64,000 nucleotides of DNA from Brienomyrus brachyistius. Its lineage: Eukaryota; Chordata; Actinopteri; Osteoglossiformes; Mormyridae. The DNA is taken from the NCBI RefSeq assembly GCF_023856365.1, contig NC_064542.1:22539838-22603837 (forward strand), in the 5' to 3' direction. Positions 56,641 to 64,000 of the stretch are shown piece by piece. The first letter of the stretch is position 1; every line of letters begins with the position of its first letter. The notes below the pieces were generated by a model, which searched no databases, was not told the origin of the DNA, and saw only the letters and a program-made list of their open reading frames with translations. Both the position numbers and the translations under genes were made by a program.

Positions 56641-57109
56641 ATGCAGTATGACTTTCATGCTACTGAGTAAGCCTGGATCTCCGCTCAGCAGGTCTCCTTG
56701 GAGCAGAGCTCAGCTCTACACCACCTACATCAACTGCAGAAATGAACTGCTCGTAATCTTCTTTTTAATGGTTACGGTTGTTTGTATCTCAGTTGGTCTA
56801 ACCTGCAGTGGAGTCCATTTCCAGTGTATCCCAGCCTTGTCGAGCCTATTGGGCTTTACTGGCATGCCGTGCATATACAGGTATACAGTGACAGGACATA
56901 CAGACAGTGAGTGAGAGGGGGAGGGCTTCACAGGACTTACAGTGCAAAATACAGGACAGTGCGAAGCAGGGGGGCTGGATACAGAGCTTTATATACATAC
57001 ATAAGGGTTCATACACACAGTGACCCCTCACAGTGTATGTAAGCAATAAGTGACACAGCAGCAGCATATCCACACAGAATAAATATAGTGACTCATTAAC
57101 AATAAATAG
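56641..57109. other. Unique non-coding DNA
   Basis: 56860-57010 has scattered acagtgacagga/acaggacagtgc motifs, suggesting old simple duplication. No gene; the 88-codon frame 56648-56914 has no known relatives. Confidence 0.5.
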
Positions 57110-57145
<36 letters not shown>

Positions 57146-57156
57146 TAATAATAATA
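57110..57156. repeat. (AAT)n microsatellite
   Basis: About 15 AAT units with one interruption. Confidence 0.9.
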
Positions 57157-57177
57157 TTCTCAGAGAGAGGTATTATT

Positions 57178-57347
57178 GTCTGGATAGGTTCCAATCCTCC
57201 CCGGCCTCCCACAGCAGTTAGAACATAGCTGGATGGATGGATGCCCTGCACTGCACTGGCATCCTGTCCAAGGTGTCCCCTGCCCTGATCCCCGTGCATT
57301 CTGGGACAGGCTCCAGGCTCACTGCGATGTGAAAGCTGAAGGATGGA
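57178..57347 (+). repeat. Two DANA-type SINE tails in tandem
   Basis: First tail ctggataggttccaatcctc ending in ggatggatgg (to 57242), then a second: cactggcatcctgtccaagg, gtcccctgccctgatccccg, gggacaggctccaggctcac and ggatgg. Both plus strand and 5' truncated. Confidence 0.65.
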
Positions 57348-58029
57348 TATTTACACCCTGGTGCCTTTTACGCAGAGTTGGGGTCACACACCCAAGATTT
57401 CTCCTCCCGTAAACATCACGTCGTGTTTTTGCAGCCTGGACTCCTACAGCTGAGTACGATTTGCTTCGTATGACTTCAATACCTCAAACACTTCGGCATT
57501 TTGGGACAACCGTGTCAAGAAGGGTGGTTCCTGAGTTATTAACTGATTTATATGTCATTGAATATATGCAATAAGCATATTAGCATTAGTAGACATTCAT
57601 ATTTTAATGCTTTTTTACTTCTATGTAATAAGATTGTTTTGTTATAAATCAAAGTATATCATCTGTTTCTGTTACTGGCTGGTGGGTAGTGCTTTACATT
57701 TACACAAATGCACCTTCACAATAAATTCATCATCATTTCTTACAACTTTCATAAGTAGCATGTAACTACATCTTAACATCCTAACATTCCTTAAAAGCTT
57801 TAATGTACATTAAAAACAAATGTTACATAATTATACAATTATATATATATCATATAATGTTTGTTATTAATGAATATTAAAGTCATTAAGCTATAGTTAC
57901 ATACTGCTTATGATTGTTCTTTGAATGCATTATGAAGCTGCAGTGAATGTTTCACGAATGCATTATGAAGGCATTATGAAGCTGCAGTTAATACAAAGTG
58001 TTACTCACTCTTTTATAATATCCCACAAT
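57348..58029. other. AT-rich unique DNA with a short repeat
   Basis: gcattatgaagctgcagt occurs at about 57929 and 57969, with a further gcattatgaa at 57959, a small tandem-like cluster. No gene. Confidence 0.55.
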
Positions 58030-58145
58030 AAGACAGACTTTATTGATTCCAAGGGGAAACTCTGGTGCAAGCAGTAGCAAGAATGCAGTGCACAGAAGAA
58101 CACGCATTTAGTGCCAGTCAGACAAGGTAAGCGTAGTGCAAACAT
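58030..58145 (-). repeat. LINE-type 3' end
   Basis: agacagactttattgattcc, aaggggaaactctggtgcaa, gcagtagcaa. On the minus strand it ends ggaatcaataaagtctgtct, as in fish LINE 3' termini. It resembles 43850-43965. Confidence 0.55.
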
Positions 58146-58860
58146 TTGTTATAAAGTATACAAAAAAAAAATTCCTGAAAATCAGAATATTGTGATATTA
58201 AAAGTAAATAAATATTTATAGAATAATACATTCTGTGCAAATAAATTATGTGCAATTAGGACGTGAATGTTTTGCTCATTACTGTAACACTGCTCTTGTG
58301 TGGGCCCTGTGCACCTGTGTCCCTGCTGAAGGTGACACCCAGTACGGCAAGGGCAAGTCTGCCAATCGACCGCTGCAGCATATTGTTTATGACAAAGCGT
58401 GGGCTGATGTCAGGGATGACAAATGTAGGCGTGTTACATACAGATAGGAATATTCGTATGTGATGGTGTTCAGAGATATACATAAACTGTACAGTGAAGG
58501 GGCTGGCGGTGTGTTTTGGGGTGACTGAGTGCAGTCAGAAAGGTAATCACTCTGCACTGTGTATCACTGTCTGTTATAGCAGGAAACCTAATTATTATGT
58601 GCAGCTCGTGAAGCACTTTTTACCTTTGCGTAAAGTATTTAACCGGAATTGTTTTGGTAAACCGATCTGTAAATGGCTTTACTGTATGCAGGATAGGCTG
58701 CCCTTTTCTAATAGCAAAATGCTAAGTTTGCTTTTATAAATAATGCATCATCTGGCAGAGCGAAATGTTCAATCCTCTGCCCTACTTTCTGCGCTCACTG
58801 TTTGGTATTGGTATTCCCAGACTCGCACTTACAGGCCAACGATGAATTGTTCTTTTGCAC
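58146..58860. other. Unique non-coding DNA
   Basis: A10 near 58162-58171. Short frames in several phases, no known domains. Confidence 0.55.
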
Positions 58861-58889
58861 TTCATTCATTCATTCATTCATTCATTCAT
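58861..58889. repeat. (TTCA)n microsatellite
   Basis: About seven ttca units. Confidence 0.9.
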
Positions 58890-59104
58890 GCAGTCCTACA
58901 ACTTTTCCTTGCATCACTTCTCTTAAATTGTATTCACAATCTATTTATTTCTTTATTCTACCAAATGTCGCTTCTGTTAGTAGACAGTCTGGTGTAAAAT
59001 GTTTATGTTCAAAAATCCATCTGCACATGCTTGTAAATAGTCTTGAATTGTCTTACATGTTATGTGTTAGACCAGGGCACACAGACAAAGACAGTTCCTT
59101 GAAT

Positions 59105-59223
59105 GTTTAACAAGCTTGGCTGAGAGATCTTCCTGATCTGTGATCTGGTTTAACAAACTTGGCTGAGAGATCTTCCTGATCTGTGATCTGGTTTAACAAA
59201 CTCGGCCGAGAGATCTTCCTGAT
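59105..59223. repeat. Tandem repeat, 43-bp unit, about 2.8 copies
   Basis: gtttaacaagcttggctgag, gagatcttcctgatctgtga, tctg is repeated starting at 59105, 59148 and 59191 with very few differences (cttgg/ctcgg). High identity means recent duplication. Confidence 0.9.
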
Positions 59224-59639
59224 CACATTCATTCAGTCATTCGTTCACATACGTATTCAGTGACTCGTTTCATTATTTATTAATTTTTCTAACAATACTT
59301 AGTACATCTGAGGGTTTGCGGGGATTAGCGGGAGCTGGGAGGTTGGAGGCAGGGGTCTCTGCGGCACCACCATTTGGCAGCTGTGATAGGCTGTGTTCCA
59401 CATGTTTTTATCACACCAGAGAGGCTGGGATGAGGCCTGTCCTTCAGGAAAACAACATTTTTAATCCACCGTACGCGTAATCCAAAGGTGACAGTAGATA
59501 ATGTTGCATGTTTCTTCAGGGGGGAGGGGTGGGTTCAGCCTGGCAGCAGAATACAGGCTGGCACCCCACCCCACCCCCCCAAAAAAAACAGACCACACAA
59601 CACCTTTATTCTATCCAGTCCATAATCAGGCATTATGTT
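59224..59639. other. Unique non-coding DNA
   Basis: C7 then A8 at about 59574-59588 (ccccaccccccc then aaaaaaaa). No gene. Confidence 0.5.
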
Positions 59640-59960
59640 GTGAGGTAAGAGATCCTCATTATCCATGTAATTAATCAATCAAAAAAGCTATTTATTTGTT
59701 TTTTTTGTTTAATCTCTTAATGTATCTGTTCATTTATTTATTTTTGAACGCTTAATCTGACACTGGGGTCTTTAATAAAAGGTTTATCTCAGCCCCCTCA
59801 GCTCAAATAATCTGTGTAATTAATCAAACAGGAGTACAAATGATTAATATATTTATTTCTTGACACTAAACCTGACACAGAGGTCTCAAGTAAAAGGTTT
59901 CTCTGAAACCCAGGGTTGAAAAGTATCAGTGCAATTAATCGACCAGTAAAGCTAGATCAT
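59640..59960. repeat. Old tandem duplication, about 115-150 bp unit
   Basis: gtaattaatcaatc at 59666, gtaattaatcaaac at 59816 and gcaattaatcgacc at 59931 start similar blocks. ctgacactggggtctttaat then aaaaggttt at 59755 has its partner ctgacacagaggtctcaagt then aaaaggttt at 59870, 115 bp on. Copies are well diverged. Confidence 0.6.
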
Positions 59961-61594
59961 TTTTAAAAATTTTGTTTTCATAAACTAGGTTGGGTGTGAA
60001 GATCTGTAACGGGAAAAGTTCTTCTAAAATCCTGCTGCCAAACAGCAAGTCAGACCTTGTGGAGAATTCTATCACTCCCCTCTGTGCAAGTCGGGGGGCA
60101 GCAAGGAGTGAACAGGAAACTCAAGCCTGTACTCTTACACTCCAACACACCCCAGATGAGCATTCGCTTTCACTTCCTGATAGTTAACAATAATGTCCAG
60201 TGCAAATCCCATAAAAGTATTATATAATGATAATAAGGCACTATATGTATGACTTTATGGAAGATTAAATCTCATATTTAATCAACCTGAAAAGAACATT
60301 AGTGCACTGAGATCCATTTGCAGCTAGAAGAGTGACGGGTACCATCAGAAACCGGGTCATTAATTACTTAACGAATGGCTACCACAGGCGCCATGTGACA
60401 TTGCTAATATCGCTGGGTGATGACTTTGGGGGTGCAATGTTTCAAGCAGTCACAGAGTCCTGTTAACTCAGTCAACAAGGCCCTTTTCAAGGGAGCGTGT
60501 AGTTTTTTTCCGCTTCCCTAAGCTGGGGGTCGTCCTCAGCAGTGACACTGATCCATCCCCCCAAGCGATTTGTGGTTCTATGCGGTGCAGGTGTCTCCAT
60601 AAATCACCTTTGTTTCTCCTGACAAACCTCTGTGTTAAGTACTAACCCAGCTATGGAAATCAGTATTCCTGCAATCAAGTGTGAGTCTTCAGTCACAATA
60701 AACGCAGCAGTATCACTAATGCAAGCCGTTTTAATTTATATGTTTAACTGATTTGAAAATGGATGCAGTCCTGCCTGAATATGACTGATCAGAGAGGTGA
60801 CTCTAAAGGTCTTTATCAGCTGCTGTGGCTGACAGAGGTGACAGTGATGATGATTAATATTAGATTATTGGATAAGCATGAAGGCAGTCCCAGTGGCTAA
60901 ATTCTTAACCGGAATTACACCAGCAAAATCCCCAGCTGTACATATAGATAAGCTTAGATAGGTAAGGAGGTAAATACAGAGATTGAAGTTGGAAGTAATT
61001 ACCAGTTATGTTTATTAATAATTTCTCTCTCATTATTAAAGGTTATCCCCATAACGTCCATAAAAACATCTTCATAATGTCTCTCACCCAGTCGTTGGTC
61101 GTTAGTGGGACTAGAGCGGGGGAGGGGGCACATCGAGATGAAGGTCCCCAAATGGGCCGAATTTGTTACTCTGGGACCGCGTGCGACTAGTGCGTCCACC
61201 GGCGTAACTATTTAAAGAAGCATACCTGTGTCCAAAATGGAGGATGAAGGTCCAAATGGAGGCTGTCCTTGAAAAGTTGTTGGGGGTGGGGAGGTCAGGG
61301 GGTTATACCACACAAATCCTTTGGCAACAGAGAATGGTATTTCTATCGCGATACTTATCTCATTATCTCGAGAGAACGGCATGAAAATTACTGCAAGCAC
61401 GTGCAGCCATTGCCAGCTTCCACAGTATGTGTGTCCGTGTCTTTCGCGTTTTTAGGCAATCCGGGAACTAACGGGGGAACTAAAAGGAGGAGGCTCCACA
61501 GCAGCCTGTACAGAAGGCTGGAAAGCCGGACTGTCCGGGCGAAACCCAAAGAAGTCTGTCGCGGGGCTACATTTATGGGGGTTGCCGGGTGAAA
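59961..61594. other. Unique non-coding DNA
   Basis: No gene or recognised repeat. ttaattacttaacgaatggc near 60360 and tcttaaccggaattacacca near 60902 are unremarkable. A possible SINE head remnant is near 60885-60940. Frames up to 107 codons are rejected. Confidence 0.5.

Positions 61595-61642
<48 letters not shown>
61595..61642. repeat. (AAT)n microsatellite
   Basis: Sixteen uninterrupted AAT units. Confidence 0.95.
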
Positions 61643-62188
61643 TGGACATATTGCCTATTCAAAGACAAGAGTATGAATTTTCAGCACTGAGCAGGATGTG
61701 TATAAAATATACCTTTTATACGAGCTCAGTGTGAAGTAACATCTACAATAGGAGTCGGTGACCTTGTTCACCGCGGCGCTGCCGCTCGTAGATTTGCTTT
61801 CAGCACTATTATCTGTAGATATTACAGATCCACACTGAGTAATGCGAAATTCAAAAGGAATTTGCATTAAAGCTGAATTATTATACATATAAATGCTTTT
61901 CGGGGGTCCATTTGAGACCCCGCTCTTTCTCACAGAGATCAGAGCAGCGATCCGACTTCGCCGGGACCGCGCATCTGCAGCGGGCACGTGGCCGAGGAGA
62001 GAAAAAAAATTGCGGTTTATTTCCCAGCCGTCTTTCTCAGACGGAGATCCAGTGAGAATAAATGAATGACAATAACTAACCTGTAACGAGCTAACATATA
62101 ACAAAAGGATGGAAACGTATCAGACACTTACAAGTTCAGTCCAAGAGGTTATAGAACTGATTTAGCTCATCTTCGATGAGTGAAAATA

Positions 62189-62189
<1 letters not shown>
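61643..62189. other. Unique DNA with CpG-bearing stretches
   Basis: ccttgttcaccgcggcgctg at about 61761 and cgacttcgccgggaccgcgc at about 61952 raise CpG. The 149-codon minus frame 61655-62104 shows no recognised domain. Confidence 0.5.
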
Positions 62190-62236
<47 letters not shown>

Positions 62237-62335
62237 GTAGTATAAGAAGAACAACGGCAATAATAATAATCATCATCATTATTATCATCATTATTATTAT
62301 TATTATTATTATTGATTTTTATCATTATTATTATT
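62190..62335. repeat. Compound (ATT)n microsatellite
   Basis: About 15 ATT units at 62190-62235, a 24-bp spacer, then aat/cat and about ten more ATT units to 62335. It gives the poly-Leu and poly-Ile frame 62176-62484. Confidence 0.9.
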
Positions 62336-62550
62336 GGTGCTGTTTATCGCGGACAGGCGCCCCGACTCGGCGGTTCCCCCAGTTCCCCAAGTTGGAGGCC
62401 GGTTCCCCCCTCCCCCCGTTCTCACCCCGCCGTTACTCAGTGCCTGCCAGGCGCCACATGAGACGCGTCAGTGATAAAATCTGATGAATTAACCCGAAAA
62501 TACCATAAATCTGAACGCCGGCGCATGCATTAAAGCGGCCCATTAGCATT
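62336..62550. promoter_or_regulatory. Small CpG-rich block
   Basis: gtttatcgcggacaggcgcc, ccgactcggcggttccccca, tctgaacgccggcgcatgca. CpG raised, as in the other CpG blocks; no promoter elements are certain. Confidence 0.3.
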
Positions 62551-62720
62551 CATTAGTGTCGCGTGTTATTTGTTTTGTTATTTATTTATTATTTCCTCAA
62601 GGTGAGAGATGTGAGAGAATTGTAATTATTTCGTAATTATTGTTTCGAGCACCGAAAGCATCAAAAGCGGAGATTAATTCGTGACATTTCAAGGAGAATT
62701 CGCATGGGTCCTGAGGGAAG
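62551..62720. promoter_or_regulatory. Candidate conserved non-coding element
   Basis: cccattagcattcattagtg lies just before, then gagaattgtaattatttcgt, aattattgtttcgagc, gcggagattaattcgtgaca. TAAT-rich and repeat-free next to a CpG block. Texture only. Confidence 0.3.
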
Positions 62721-64000
62721 GACAGCAGTTAAACATTAAATCTATAGTGACTTTATTCGCTGTGCTTAGGATAGCAGAACCACACCAGCTGTAAATAATC
62801 ATCCGCTAAACTGCTTAAACCCGTTTATAAAGATTAAGGATTATTATTATCATTTTTATTATGCATTTTCAGTTGATTTCTGCTGTGTTTGTCAGTAAGT
62901 GTCAGTGATCCAGTGCCTGGACCTTGTGACCATCTGGCTGTGTTTTGCTTTTGCTATCTTCCAACAAACTTTAACAGGACAGGGGTCAAGGCAGGGCTTG
63001 CGGGGAGGGGGGGGGGGTGTGGTCAGGCACTGCATCATGCCATGTAGTTTTGGGCAGTGGTTTGGGAGGGCCTTTCCCAAAAGGGAGGAATTAGAAAAGG
63101 CTGAATGGATTTCTTTTTTCACTTTAAATTACAAATTATGACTTGAAAAAAAGTTGTCTTTTGGAAGGGTGCTTTTTAATTTTTTTTTATTTCACTTTAA
63201 TCACACTAATAACGGCAGTACGGCAAGTAAAATGCAGACTGCTGACATTTTCTGCTGTCTGAACATGGACGTAATGGTTGCTTTAATTTTTACTTTTAAT
63301 ACTTCTTTAGTCACTGTGACCAACATCTCTGGAAACCAGTTGGACGGCTAAAGGATGCCTTTATGTCCACTGCTGGATGCTTCATCTCCACAGCCTGGAG
63401 ACCTCAAAGGTCCAACAGAAAGTCTAACGCCATGCAAGGATGAATCCCGGGACACATTCGGATCCGTCACCTGTCTGGCTGTACTGTGGCCCGATCACGC
63501 TGGTCTCGGCCCACTGGCCCCCGCTGTACCAACTTGTCACTGCTTCATCGCTCCAGTTACGCGCACACCCCCCCGGTGATGTCGGATCTCCTGCTGCAGA
63601 GGTGATTTCACCGTCCGCTGATCTGTGACAACTTTTCATGTTGTAGTGACTGCATTACCTGGCCCCTTGTATCGATTGGTTGTGGGTGGAGGGGGCGGGG
63701 AGGCATTATTAAATACATTTATTGGTGGACAAAACTGCAGCCGTGTTGGATTTTTACTGATAACACATTATGGCAAACTGACCGTGCTTATCCGAGTGCT
63801 GTAGTGGGCTTTGGGGGTGGGGGTTGGCAGACCTGAGTTCCTATGACAGGATTTATATCAGCATGCAGACAACAAGATCATGACATCTTTAAACGTTTAT
63901 TTGTATTAGGGATTGTATTAGGTGCAATAGTAAAACCTACAAACCCACCTACAAGCCTGTCTCTTCTGGATTTCCTGCTCCTTGAGGTTGGGGGCCCAGC
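62721..64000. other. Unique non-coding DNA to window end
   Basis: G10 near 63009-63018, T10 near 63179-63190. No gene, RNA or recognised repeat. The frames at 63355-63639 on both strands shadow each other. Confidence 0.55.

Noticed and set aside
62176..62484. Poly-Leu/poly-Ile frame
   Set aside because: It is the translation of (ATT)n repeats.

Overview
This window looks like 64 kb of nuclear DNA from a ray-finned fish, with no gene that I can recognise. The evidence for a fish is the repeat content: many tRNA-derived SINEs with the 3' tail common in fish (ggataaaagcg followed by a taaataaatga-like end), DANA/mermaid-type SINEs ending in ggat repeats, a Tc1/mariner relic, a hAT-type MITE starting cagaggtg, and very many microsatellites and long poly-G/poly-C tracts. 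The species cannot be fixed from this. Nothing points to a bacterium, phage, plasmid or organelle.

Coding content: none of the longer open frames (the longest is 272 codons at 42510-43328) resembles a known protein. Several are explained by tandem repeats whose period is a multiple of three, by microsatellites, by SINEs, or by CpG-rich DNA. The only protein relic I can defend is a broken Tc1/mariner transposase on the minus strand near 27.5-28.2 kb. A short charged open frame at 3766-3999 is kept as a weak exon candidate. The window is therefore probably a gene desert or part of a very large intron.

Layout. 0-6.4 kb: a foldback element, a SINE, a SINE-related tandem array, a cluster of three adjacent SINEs, and a hAT MITE inside an older dispersed repeat (called family A here). 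6-20 kb: mostly unique DNA with a 34/35-bp minisatellite (10.6 kb), a 30-bp minisatellite (13.5 kb) and several CTCF-like motifs. 20-35 kb: family A copies, retroposon 3' ends, the Tc1 relic, a 31/32-bp alternating minisatellite (32.2 kb) and short telomere-like TTAGGG tracts. 35-49 kb: many tRNA-derived SINE fragments, a family A copy carrying CA/TG repeats, and two CpG-rich blocks (43.0 and 48.8-49.5 kb). 49-57 kb: unique DNA with several low-repeat, TAAT/ATTA-rich blocks that look like conserved non-coding elements, plus a 500-bp GAT-type satellite. 57-64 kb: more SINE and LINE tails, two further tandem repeats, and a CpG-rich area bracketed by (AAT)n and (ATT)n tracts.

The strongest original observations are family A (five dispersed copies, one apparently invaded by the MITE), the two minisatellites whose periods create long false reading frames, and the blocks of possible regulatory DNA. 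Conservation could not be tested here, so all regulatory calls are inference. I found no new defence, biosynthetic or mobile system.
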